Assembly (NCBI GenBank): GCA_000703065.1
Contig: JNLK01000001.1
Span: 310,001-374,000, forward strand
From: Lachnospiraceae bacterium AC2029
Lineage (GTDB): Bacteria > Bacillota > Clostridia > Lachnospirales > Lachnospiraceae
DNA length: 64,000 nt
Direction: 5' to 3'
Made by a program: the position numbers and the translations under genes. Every line of letters starts with the position of its first letter. The first letter of the stretch is position 1. This document shows positions 17,204 to 25,401 of this stretch, piece by piece. The notes beneath the pieces were generated by a model that saw only the letters and a program-made list of their open reading frames with translations, ran no database searches and had not been told where the DNA came from.

Positions 17204-18676
17204 CTACCTCAGCTTCCACGCCAGGTCGTTCAGGAACAGCTGCTGCTCCAGTCCCTCCACCGTGGTATCTGCGGAAATGTGCACGTATTCGATGTCCATC
17301 ATCTTGGCCCAGTCCTTCATCTGCTCAGCGGTCACATCGAAGGTGAGCACCGTATGATGCGCTCCGCCCGCCGTGATCCAGCACTCCACGCCCGTGGTAA
17401 GATCCGGCATGGACTTCCACATGACACGCGCCACCGGAAGATTCGGCATGGGCAGGATCGGCTTCACCGCCTCGATATCCTGCACGATCAGACGGAGACG
17501 TCCGCCCATATCCACAAGACTTACAACGATCGCCTTTCCCGCATGCCCTTCAAATACAAGGCGCGCCGGCGCTTCCCGGTCTCCGATCCCCAGCGGATGT
17601 ACCTCGATCCTCGGACGCTCCGCTGCCACGGAGGGGCAAACCTCCAGCATATGTGCACCCAGGCTGTATTCCTGTCCCGGTACCAGATGATAGGTATAAT
17701 CCTCCATAAATGCAGAGCCGCCGGTCTGTCCCTCGCTCATCGCCTTGATGATGGCGGTCATGGCCGAGGTCTTCCAGTCACCCTCCGCGCCGTAGCCGTA
17801 GCCCAGCGCCATCAGATGCTGGGAAGCCAGACCCGGAAGCTGCTTCATCCCATACAGATCCTGGAAGGTATTCGTAAATGCAAGGCAGCCTTCCTGATCC
17901 ATCATTTTTCGGATGGCGATCTCTTCCCTTGCCTGATAACGGACCGTTTCCATATCATCCGTTGCAAAATCATAGTTCTCGCGATAAACGGCCATCAGTT
18001 CGTCGATCTCCTGCTCCGTCACCGCATCCATGAACTCAACCAGAGTTCCCACGGGCCAGGTATTCACCTGCCAGCCCAGCTTTGCCTGTACCTCAACCTT
18101 ATCGCCCTCGGTCACGGCAACCTCTCTCATATTGTCACCGAACCGCATGACCTTCAGGCTCCTGCTGACAGCCACGCCCACTGCGGTACGCATCCAGCTT
18201 CCGATCCTTTTCTGAACCGCCTCGTCCTTCCAGTAGCCTGCGATCACCTTCCGGGCCATACGCAGTCTTGCTCCCAGGAAGCCGTGCTCTCTGTCTCCGT
18301 GAGCCGCCTGGTTCAGGTTCATGAAGTCCATATCGATCTCTTCGTTCGGGATCTCCAGATTGTACTGGGTCGCAAAATGACAGTAGGGCTTCTGCAGATC
18401 CGTAAAGCCGTTGATCCACATTTTCGACGGGCTGAAGGTGTGACACCAGGTGATGATGCCGGCACATTTCTCATCATAATTTGCCTCACGCACCACATCC
18501 GTGATCTCCCGGTTCGTCTTCGCCGTCACCTTATAGACCAGGCGACAGGGCAGATTCCCCGAAGCATTCAGTTGCTCCGTCATTTCCTTTGCTCTCTGTT
18601 CCACGGTCTCCAGAACCTCCGGACCGTACAGAAACTGACTCCCCACTACAAACCAGAATTCAAAATCCTTCAACAT
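17204..18676 (-). CDS. araA: L-arabinose isomerase
   Basis: A 490-residue protein, the normal length for AraA. It begins MLKDFEFWFVVGSQFLYGPE, contains the conserved WCHTFSPSKMWI segment and GFLGARLRMARKV, and continues with GYGYGAEGDWKTSAM and the C-terminal ITAGGAHHTVLT. It converts L-arabinose to L-ribulose in the cytoplasm. The ribosome site is GGAGAAGG, 4-7 bases before the ATG. No araB, araD or araR homologue lies in the window; the downstream neighbour (on this strand) is the HD-APH fusion. The upstream GH3 glycosidase could release pentoses. Confidence 0.96.
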   Translation of the reverse strand: MLKDFEFWFVVGSQFLYGPEVLETVEQRAKEMTEQLNASGNLPCRLVYKVTAKTNREITDVVREANYDEKCAGIITWCHTFSPSKMWINGFTDLQKPYCHFATQYNLEIPNEEIDMDFMNLNQAAHGDREHGFLGARLRMARKVIAGYWKDEAVQKRIGSWMRTAVGVAVSRSLKVMRFGDNMREVAVTEGDKVEVQAKLGWQVNTWPVGTLVEFMDAVTEQEIDELMAVYRENYDFATDDMETVRYQAREEIAIRKMMDQEGCLAFTNTFQDLYGMKQLPGLASQHLMALGYGYGAEGDWKTSAMTAIIKAMSEGQTGGSAFMEDYTYHLVPGQEYSLGAHMLEVCPSVAAERPRIEVHPLGIGDREAPARLVFEGHAGKAIVVSLVDMGGRLRLIVQDIEAVKPILPMPNLPVARVMWKSMPDLTTGVECWITAGGAHHTVLTFDVTAEQMKDWAKMMDIEYVHISADTTVEGLEQQLFLNDLAWKLR

Positions 18677-18739
18677 TTTCCTTCTCCTCTCCTGTATCCT
18701 TCTTCATACACCCCATCGCCCGGATTTCCTCCGTGACAT

Positions 18740-18840
18740 CCGGTATCCCTCATACTTTCTTACTTTCTGCCTTACTTTCCTTCCTGCTTTCCGCCTCTCC
18801 TTCTGCCCTGCTTTCTATCCTTCTGTCTTACTTTCCGTCT
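18740..18840. repeat. Polypyrimidine/polypurine spacer with short repeats
   Basis: Between araA and the next gene upstream the plus strand is almost pure C/T, with recurring TACTTTC and CCTTCTG units. No gene is visible. On the transcribed strand this is a purine-rich leader upstream of araA. Confidence 0.5.
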
Positions 18841-19328
18841 TCCTCTCCCAGCATCTGCAGGATCCGCTTCATCCTCTCATCCTCCACATGCCACACGTCC
18901 GTCAGCGGCCAGGGCAGATCCAAAATGTATTCTCTGTCGGACGCGGAAAGCCTCTCCAGCCTTTTCAGGAATGCTTCCCTGTCTCTGTACAGCTCTCTTC
19001 CGAAGGAACACCGGACATACCCCTCTGCCGGAGCGGGAATCTCCTCCACCACCTGCCGGAGCGAGGTCTTCCCGAAGCTCCCCTCCTCCGTAACATAGGA
19101 CACCTTCCGGACCGTGCCGCCCGTCGGCTCCTCAAGCCGGATCCGTCCGGTATTCAGATAGTGTTTCCAGACCATTTCCGTCACCAGTTCCTTCTTGGTG
19201 GGAAATGCCAGCTGCGCCGTGATCTCCGTCACGGTCAGGCCCCGGTCCGCCAAATGCCGCACCGCATCTCCGCTGGCAAGGTCGTTGGCAAAATTTCTGA
19301 CCGCCTGTTGAAATGTGTTCTCTTCCAT
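18828..19328 (-). CDS. Conserved hypothetical protein, possible helix-turn-helix
   Basis: A 166-residue soluble protein. Residues 20-60 (GDAVRHLADRGLTVTEITAQ, FPTKKELVTEMVWKHY) have the spacing of a helix-turn-helix, followed by a conserved-looking middle (GSFGKTSLRQVVEEIPAP) and a C-terminal helical region ending PLTDVWHVEDERMKRILQ. I do not recognise a named family. It sits between the GH3 gene and araA on the same strand, so a role in regulating pentose use is possible but unproven. The ribosome site is weak. Confidence 0.6.
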   Translation of the reverse strand: MEENTFQQAVRNFANDLASGDAVRHLADRGLTVTEITAQLAFPTKKELVTEMVWKHYLNTGRIRLEEPTGGTVRKVSYVTEEGSFGKTSLRQVVEEIPAPAEGYVRCSFGRELYRDREAFLKRLERLSASDREYILDLPWPLTDVWHVEDERMKRILQMLGEEDGK

Positions 19329-19345
19329 TCATCCCGTGCCTCTGT

Positions 19346-19555
19346 CAGTATCTGCAATCCGACCTGCTCTCCACCTCCGCGCCCGGCTCCACATCACCCA
19401 GCCGTCCGAAGGCCATAAGTCTGTATCCGGCCGGATCTCCGCGCCCGGCTCCACATCACCCAGCCGTCCGAAGGTCATAGTTCAGTACCTGCAATCCAGT
19501 CGGAGCTCCACCTCCGCGCCCGGCTCCAAATCCTTCAGCCGTTCGAAAGCGGTCA
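19346..19555. repeat. Three tandem copies of the GH3 gene's 3' end
   Basis: Copies of 62-76 bp cover about 19346-19417, 19418-19479 and 19480-19555. The last is the true 3' end of the glycosidase gene. The other two follow its stop codon. Each contains CGCGCCCGGCTCCA and CCAGCCGT, and the most distal copy again ends with the codons for DCRY and a stop. Confidence 0.7.
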
Positions 19556-21911
19556 GTCTGCAGCCTGGCTCGCTTCTGTCCTCAAACAGACGGTAGTCAC
19601 CCGAAGGTCTCTTATAGACCTGCACCACATGGTCGGATACCCGATCCCCGGTATTCCGTACGCGAACGGTCACGGAGCCTGCCTCCTGCGCCACGATCTC
19701 CTCTTCAAATGTGGTATAACCAAGCCCGTAGCCGAAACGGTACAGAGGCTCATCCTCCATGAAAATGTATGTGGTTTTGTTCTTCTCGATATCGTAATCC
19801 GTGATGGCCGGAAGCTGATCGTCGCTCCGGTACCAGGTCTGGCAGAGTCCTCCTGCAGGACTCACTCTGCCGAAGAGCACGTCCGCAAGCGCATTTCCGT
19901 ACTCCTCGCTTCCCGTGGCCATCCAGAGGATCCCGCGGATCTCCTCCGCCTCCTGCTCCTCCACGATGGCAATGGGGGAATTCGTATGCAGCACCAGGAT
20001 CACCTCCGGATACGCCTCCCGGATCTTCCGAAGCATGATGCGCTGGAAGGGCGGCATATCGATGGTGGTGCGGTCTCTCTCTTCCTTCCCGTTCACCATG
20101 GGATGAAGGCCGAAGGCTGCGATCACCCGCTTCGCATCCGAAGCCTGAACTGCCTGTTCCAGCAGTTTCTCCGGGGTCGTTACGGTCTCAAAGGTCATGC
20201 CCATGGAACCGTCATGATTCCGGATACCTGCGATCCTTTCGTCCTCCCAGAAATGCAGTGCATTTTCTTCTGTAAAATGTATCGTCTTCCCGTCAGCATC
20301 GATCAGCTGAAAGACCTCCTGCAGAAACCAGCTGAAAGCATCTTCGCTGTTTGCATGAAGCTCGAAGCTCTTCTCCGGGATCTCGGAATTGATGATCTTC
20401 TGACTCGGATTATGGCTGGTCAGCAGCTTGCCCGATGTGACGGAACGAAGGGTGATACGGGAATCATCCCACAGCATGATCCGGAATATCTCCGCCTTCT
20501 CCTTCTCCACGGGAACCATCCTTGTCCCGTCCAGGCCTGCGTAGTATGTTTTATCCTGACCAGAGTAGGCGCTTTTGTTCTGACCCGCACAGGCAGTTTC
20601 ATCCCTGTCCGCACCGGCTGTTTCATCCCGGTCCGCACCGGCTGTTCCATCCCGGCCCGCACCGGAAGCTTCACCCAGCCGGATCCGGACATAGGGATAC
20701 AGTGCTTCCGTAACCGCCGCATTTTCACCGAGACCTTCTTTCAACGTCACCTGATGGCTGGTGATCCCGCTGTACCAGTCCATGGGACAGCGATCCGCAA
20801 AGGGTCCCAGCAGCAGTACCTTCTCTTCCGAAAGCGGAAGGATCCCGTCTTTATTCTTCAGGAGAACCGCTGCCTCCGAGGATGCCCTGCGGGACAGTGC
20901 ACGTCCCTCTGCCGTGTCCACTCTGGAAGGATCGTACTCTTCCTTCGAGAAGGGCTCCTGTCCGGGGAACAGGCCCAGCATGGAGTAAACTGTCAGCCGG
21001 GTCAGAACCACCTGATCCAGTTCTTCCTCCGCAAGCATTCCCGATTCCAGAGCCTCCCTCAGGCCTGCGCGCACATTTCCCTGATTTTCGGGGAAGGAAT
21101 CCATACCGGCACGGATGGCCCGGGTCAGCGCCTCCGCCATGGAGGATGCCTCCTTCTGCTTCTCAACCGAAAGCGAGATCACACCGCCGTCCCCGGATAT
21201 GTAGGGGAGCCCGCGTTTCTTCAGGCGCATGTTCAGTTCGGGATTGAAGGTGTTGGGAATTCCGTTGACATAGTTATACGAAGACATGACGCCCAGCGGA
21301 TCGGCATAATCGATAACCTCTTCAAAGACGTGGATATAATAGCTGTCCTTCAGATGCTCCGGAATATTGCTGTCCGAAAGACTCCGGTCATCCTCCACAT
21401 TATTTCCATAAAAATGTTTCAGCGTGGCACCGCACCGCACAAAGGTCGGGTCTTCTCCGGCCATACCCAAAATGTACTCTCCGGCCATGCGCGACGTAAG
21501 ATGCGGATCCTCTCCGTAGGCCTCTTCGTTCCTGCCCCACCGGGGATCCCGTTCCATATCGATGGTCGGTGCAAGCATGCAGACTGCTTCGTGTCTGCCG
21601 TGAAGGAAGAGGCTTCTGGCCTCCGTTCCCGTCACCTCGCCGATCTCGCGCATCAGGCTCTTATCCCATGTAGCCGCAAAGCCCACCGGGTTCGGAAATA
21701 CCGTAGTGTACTCCGGTATCCCCAGGTCGAAGCTCTGGTCGTGGCGGGCCTGAACCCCGTGCGCCGCCTCGCCGAAGCCGTCAAATGGCGGCAGACCTGC
21801 TGCCTGCCTTTCCTTCATGGTTCCGCTGATCACAAGGAGCTTCTGCTCCCTGCTGAGTCCCTTCAGGAACTCCTCTGCCATCCTTCTGTGATAGGTTCTG
21901 TCCCGCTTCAT
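19482..21911 (-). CDS. Glycoside hydrolase family 3 enzyme (beta-glucosidase/beta-xylosidase type)
   Basis: An 809-residue cytoplasmic-type protein without signal peptide. The N-terminal GH3 barrel (about 40-330) has PPFDGFGEAAHG, the family signature DMERDPRWGRNEEAYGEDP, KHFYGNN and a candidate nucleophile Asp in ISGDGGVIS. The GH3 C-terminal domain starts near LLKNKDGILPLSEEKVLLLGP. It is interrupted by an inserted region of about 150 residues containing a low-complexity GADRDETA repeat and a fascin/PA14-like segment. A fibronectin III-like tail ends the protein. The start at 21911 follows AAAGGA; longer starts are not supported. With araA nearby, release of plant glucosides, xylosides or arabinosides is likely; the exact specificity cannot be read. 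Confidence 0.9.
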   Translation of the reverse strand: MKRDRTYHRRMAEEFLKGLSREQKLLVISGTMKERQAAGLPPFDGFGEAAHGVQARHDQSFDLGIPEYTTVFPNPVGFAATWDKSLMREIGEVTGTEARSLFLHGRHEAVCMLAPTIDMERDPRWGRNEEAYGEDPHLTSRMAGEYILGMAGEDPTFVRCGATLKHFYGNNVEDDRSLSDSNIPEHLKDSYYIHVFEEVIDYADPLGVMSSYNYVNGIPNTFNPELNMRLKKRGLPYISGDGGVISLSVEKQKEASSMAEALTRAIRAGMDSFPENQGNVRAGLREALESGMLAEEELDQVVLTRLTVYSMLGLFPGQEPFSKEEYDPSRVDTAEGRALSRRASSEAAVLLKNKDGILPLSEEKVLLLGPFADRCPMDWYSGITSHQVTLKEGLGENAAVTEALYPYVRIRLGEASGAGRDGTAGADRDETAGADRDETACAGQNKSAYSGQDKTYYAGLDGTRMVPVEKEKAEIFRIMLWDDSRITLRSVTSGKLLTSHNPSQKIINSEIPEKSFELHANSEDAFSWFLQEVFQLIDADGKTIHFTEENALHFWEDERIAGIRNHDGSMGMTFETVTTPEKLLEQAVQASDAKRVIAAFGLHPMVNGKEERDRTTIDMPPFQRIMLRKIREAYPEVILVLHTNSPIAIVEEQEAEEIRGILWMATGSEEYGNALADVLFGRVSPAGGLCQTWYRSDDQLPAITDYDIEKNKTTYIFMEDEPLYRFGYGLGYTTFEEEIVAQEAGSVTVRVRNTGDRVSDHVVQVYKRPSGDYRLFEDRSEPGCRLTAFERLKDLEPGAEVELRLDCRY
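20596..20666. repeat. In-frame 24-bp tandem repeat inside the GH3 gene
   Basis: Three copies of a 24-bp unit (GTTTCATCCCGGTCCGCACC plus 4 bases) encode the 8-residue repeat GADRDETA in the insert of the glycosidase. The copies differ at few positions and keep frame. Confidence 0.75.
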
Positions 21912-21981
21912 TTGCGCACCATCCTTTCTACTCACAAAACAACCTCGAGTAAATGGTCCGTAGAGTGCAGCCTGTCGAAGC

Positions 21982-22521
21982 TTATTTCTGTTTTGTCGGA
22001 TCCTTATGTGTAAATGCACCATTATGGTTTCTCAGGAAGAAGAGAAGGGAAATGAAGGAGGACTTGTACAGCACAAACTCCTTCTGCTTCATCATTTCCA
22101 GGATTTCTTCCTCCGTGGCCCAGCGTACCTCCGCAACCTCCGAGGGCTGCAGCTGCAGGCTGTTGATATCCACATCCATGTTCACGGTATAGATATCGTT
22201 GAAGCCTCCGTCAAAGTAAATGGTCATGGCCGGTCGGATCCCCTCCAGGGAGTAATCGATGCCGATCTCCTCCAGGAGTTCACGAGAGGCTGCCTGCTGG
22301 CTGGTGTCTCCTGCAAGAGCACTTCCTCCGGAGGAAATGTCCCACATGCCGGACCAGCCGCTCTTGGTCGCCACTCTCTTCTGAATCAGCATTTTGCCCT
22401 CGCTGTTGAAGATGCAGGCATGGACCACAAGCCTGTAGAGCCCTTCCGGGACCTTATTGCCTCTCTCCAGGGTCTTTCCGGTCTTATTCCGGTTCACATC
22501 ATATAAATCAAAGCTTTCCAT
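21982..22521 (-). CDS. Nudix hydrolase, isopentenyl-diphosphate-isomerase-like subgroup
   Basis: A 179-residue protein. The Nudix box is present at about residues 64-87 (GGSALAGD..SRELLEEIGI), with Asp in place of the first box Glu, as in the YfcD/IDI-like subgroup. The start MESFDLYDVNRNKTG (the substrate strand of that subgroup) follows GGAGG. Members hydrolyse nucleoside-diphosphate-linked compounds; the substrate is unknown. The gene ends 70 bp before the GH3 start and could be co-transcribed with it. Confidence 0.88.
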   Translation of the reverse strand: MESFDLYDVNRNKTGKTLERGNKVPEGLYRLVVHACIFNSEGKMLIQKRVATKSGWSGMWDISSGGSALAGDTSQQAASRELLEEIGIDYSLEGIRPAMTIYFDGGFNDIYTVNMDVDINSLQLQPSEVAEVRWATEEEILEMMKQKEFVLYKSSFISLLFFLRNHNGAFTHKDPTKQK

Positions 22522-22684
22522 ATCCGGCCTCCTGCATTCCTGTAATCAACATACTCCTAATTATACACCATCTCCGCAACTCAGCAAACCAGCAACTGTC
22601 CCCTAACTCAGTCAAGTAATCGTTGGCACGATTCCTATCACATAATTTGTCCTCGGCACTATGGCCTGGTCAATGATGTTTTTT

Positions 22685-23665
22685 TCACACCATAAGATCT
22701 CTCGCCGCCGGGTATCCGTAGGCGCCTTCCGCGCTTTCCACGGCCCGGAGGATGGCCTTGCTCACCACCTCTGCCGCAAGGGATCCTACAAGGTCCATAT
22801 CGGCGGCCACGGTTCCCACAGATACGGCGTAAATGCTGTCTCCGTCGGCAGTGGTGTGCACCGGACGGATCGTTCGTGCGTAGCCGTCATGTGCCATCCC
22901 TGCGATCTTGCAGAGCTGAGCCTTGGTGAAGTCTACGTTTGTAAGTACACAGGCGAGTGTGGTGTTCCCGGTGAATTTATTCTCCACCGGTTGTGTCATT
23001 GCCTGCATGAATTCCATCGTGTTGCGGAAGCCCTGCCTGTCCTCCGTCAGGAGTCCTGCCACCTTCTTTCCCGTCTCCGGATCATAGATGTCTCCCAGGG
23101 CGTTCAGCACCACGACCGCTCCCAGCTTCAGTTCTCCCAGTTCGATCGCATAACTTCCGATCCCGGTCTTCATGCAACTCTCCATGCCTGCGATCTTTCC
23201 GACGGTTGCGCCGCAGCCTGCTCCGTAATTTCCGTCCCGGTAGTTCGGAGCTTCCATGGCGGTCTTTGCCGCGGTGTAGCCCATTTCCGCATCGGGTCTT
23301 ACCGAGGGATCTGCAACCGTCAGGTCGAAAATGTCGGACTGCACCACCAGCGGAACCTTTGTGACGCCCACATCGAATCCGATATCCTGCTCTTCCAGAT
23401 ATCGCATCACTCCGTTTGCAGCTCCCAGTCCGAAGGCGCTTCCTCCTCCCAGGACCACCGCATGGATCCTCTCCGCTGCCATCAGCGGATTCAGCAGCTG
23501 TGTGTCTCTCGAGGCGGGTCCTCCGCCCCGGACATCCAGTCCGGCTTTCATTCCCGTCTTCATCTTATCCGTACAAAGGAATACGGTGCAGCCGGTACCG
23601 GCTTCTTTATTCTCACACTGGCCGATCCCGATTGGGCCGACCTCTGTAACTGGTATTTCTCTCAT
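22685..23665 (-). CDS. P1-family peptidase (DmpA-type N-terminal nucleophile aminopeptidase)
   Basis: A 326-residue protein. It contains GCTVFLC, HAVVLGGGSAFGL, NYGAGCGATVGK and GNTTLACVLTNVDF; in the family the peptide bond before the Thr in this last motif is cleaved autocatalytically, giving alpha and beta subunits with a catalytic N-terminal nucleophile. Members act as D/L-aminopeptidases or amidases. The ribosome site is GGAGG, 8 bases before ATG. It follows the PP2C phosphatase gene by 26 bp with no terminator, so it may be the last gene of the signalling transcript; a peptide-processing role there is speculative. Confidence 0.88.
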   Translation of the reverse strand: MREIPVTEVGPIGIGQCENKEAGTGCTVFLCTDKMKTGMKAGLDVRGGGPASRDTQLLNPLMAAERIHAVVLGGGSAFGLGAANGVMRYLEEQDIGFDVGVTKVPLVVQSDIFDLTVADPSVRPDAEMGYTAAKTAMEAPNYRDGNYGAGCGATVGKIAGMESCMKTGIGSYAIELGELKLGAVVVLNALGDIYDPETGKKVAGLLTEDRQGFRNTMEFMQAMTQPVENKFTGNTTLACVLTNVDFTKAQLCKIAGMAHDGYARTIRPVHTTADGDSIYAVSVGTVAADMDLVGSLAAEVVSKAILRAVESAEGAYGYPAARDLMV

Positions 23666-23691
23666 ATTTTCATTCCTCCGATACGTAGCGC

Positions 23692-25401
23692 CTACGCATT
23701 TCCCAGATAGGTGAAGCTTACCAGCGTGATATCATCATACTGTGCCGCTTCTCCTACGAAGCTGTCCACATGAGCCTTCACCCTCGCGATCAGCTCTTCA
23801 TCCTTTGTCGTACAGTCTTTATTCAGCGCTTCAAGCAGTCGGTCGTTTCCGAACCGCTCGCCGCTCAGGGCCTTCGCCTCCGTCACACCGTCCGTATACA
23901 GGAAGATCCTGTCGCCGGGTTCCAGACGGAAATGATACGGCACATGTCCCATTCCCGGAAGGAAGCAGATGGCCGGACCATGCTCGGTCTTTTCGATCCG
24001 GTACTTTTCATCCACGGACTTCTGCAGGATCGCCGGGAACTCATGTCCTGCGTTGCAGACATCCACCTCGCCGGTGGTCAGATCCACGATACCCAGCCAT
24101 GCAGTGACAAACATTCCCGCATCATTTGTTTCGGACAGCTTTTCCTCGACGAAGGTGATGATATCCACCGCACTGCCTCCCATAACGGTACGTGCCTTCA
24201 GAATGGTTTTGGAGATTGCCATGAAAAATGCGGCTCCCATGCCTTTATCGGATACATCCGCGATCAACAGGACCAGATGGGTATCATCCAGCATAAAGAA
24301 ATCATAGAAATCCCCGCCCACCTCTCTGGCCGGATGCATTATGGCAGCCACATCAAATTCTTTTCGTTCGGAGATAATGTCTCCCTTGGGAAGGATGCCT
24401 TTCTGAATATCCGACGCCAGGGAAAGCTCCGTCTCCAGTCGTTCGCTCTCTCTGGACATCTGCGCGATCTCGTCCATATTCTTCAGGGTATCCTCTTCCA
24501 TCTTATCGATGGATTCCGCCAGTACACGAAGCTCCGTGACATTGCCGACCGAATCGGTCAGATTTCCTTCCGCCTTGGCATTTTTGATTGCAAAACGATT
24601 TGCTTCCCTTGTCACATTCTTCATGGGTTTTACAACTCTGAGCCTGAGATACAGTCCGATGAACACTACCCCGGCCATAGCCATGCCCATACCCATGATG
24701 GTGATACCGATCAAATATCGCTGCCATGCGTCAACCATTCCCTGGATGGAACTTGTTATCACAAGAATGCCCCTTGGCGCATCTCCTTCAACTCCCAAAG
24801 CCCTGTAAAGGGTCATTGTGGCTCCGCCGTCCTCCTTATCCAGGTACCGATATATGACCCCTTCCTTCTCCTCAGAAGTCCAGAGGTTTTTAAGTATCGC
24901 GGTCTCCTCTTCCGACCCTGTCCGGAGCTCCTTTCCGAGCTCCGCTACCTCCAATATACCGTCCTCCGATACAAGCTCACCGAAAACGATATTGAAGGTG
25001 GAATAATCGGTTTCCTCCTTCGGAACGATGATCCGGAGCTCCCTGAGTTCCTGGGTAAATACGATACGGCTGAGGCGTGATGTAAGCATTTGATAGTAGT
25101 TGAAGGTCAGAACATCATCATCCGCCTCCCTTTGCTTAAGCTCATAAGTATCGGTGTGCCCCAGCTTATCCATCCTTTCCTTTCCCATTTCCAGGTAGGC
25201 GGAAAAATCCCAGTCCATTGAATCAGTAAAGGCTGCTTCCGCAACACGCCTCAGGAAAGCGGCATTCTCCTTCTTCATGGTCTGCGTAAAAACCTGATAA
25301 CCGAAGAATCCGATCATAAGCGTCAGGAGCGTCACCAGAATAATGATCGAGACAATGATCTTAATTGATAATCTGTTAAAAAAACGAAATACTTTTCTCA
25401 T
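23692..25401 (-). CDS. Membrane-bound SpoIIE-type PP2C serine phosphatase with HAMP domain
   Basis: A 569-residue protein. TM1 (about 13-35), an extracytoplasmic sensor region (about 36-235), TM2 (about 237-258), a HAMP domain and coiled coil (about 260-330), and a C-terminal PP2C/SpoIIE domain (about 340-569) with HPAREVGGDFYDFF, LLIADVSDKGMGAAFFMA, NAGHEFPAIL, FLYTDGVTEA and QYDDITLV. The metal-binding Asp residues are all present. Such enzymes dephosphorylate STAS anti-anti-sigma proteins in partner-switching pathways. No STAS or anti-sigma gene occurs in the window, so the substrate is encoded elsewhere. The start codon overlaps the stop of the permease-kinase gene (TAATG), indicating coupled expression. 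Confidence 0.92.
   Translation of the reverse strand: MRKVFRFFNRLSIKIIVSIIILVTLLTLMIGFFGYQVFTQTMKKENAAFLRRVAEAAFTDSMDWDFSAYLEMGKERMDKLGHTDTYELKQREADDDVLTFNYYQMLTSRLSRIVFTQELRELRIIVPKEETDYSTFNIVFGELVSEDGILEVAELGKELRTGSEEETAILKNLWTSEEKEGVIYRYLDKEDGGATMTLYRALGVEGDAPRGILVITSSIQGMVDAWQRYLIGITIMGMGMAMAGVVFIGLYLRLRVVKPMKNVTREANRFAIKNAKAEGNLTDSVGNVTELRVLAESIDKMEEDTLKNMDEIAQMSRESERLETELSLASDIQKGILPKGDIISERKEFDVAAIMHPAREVGGDFYDFFMLDDTHLVLLIADVSDKGMGAAFFMAISKTILKARTVMGGSAVDIITFVEEKLSETNDAGMFVTAWLGIVDLTTGEVDVCNAGHEFPAILQKSVDEKYRIEKTEHGPAICFLPGMGHVPYHFRLEPGDRIFLYTDGVTEAKALSGERFGNDRLLEALNKDCTTKDEELIARVKAHVDSFVGEAAQYDDITLVSFTYLGNA

Noticed and set aside
19629-22013. Long plus-strand frame opposite the GH3 gene
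   Set aside because: No ribosome site and no recognisable protein; it is the antisense shadow of a clear GH3 enzyme with high-GC codon bias.
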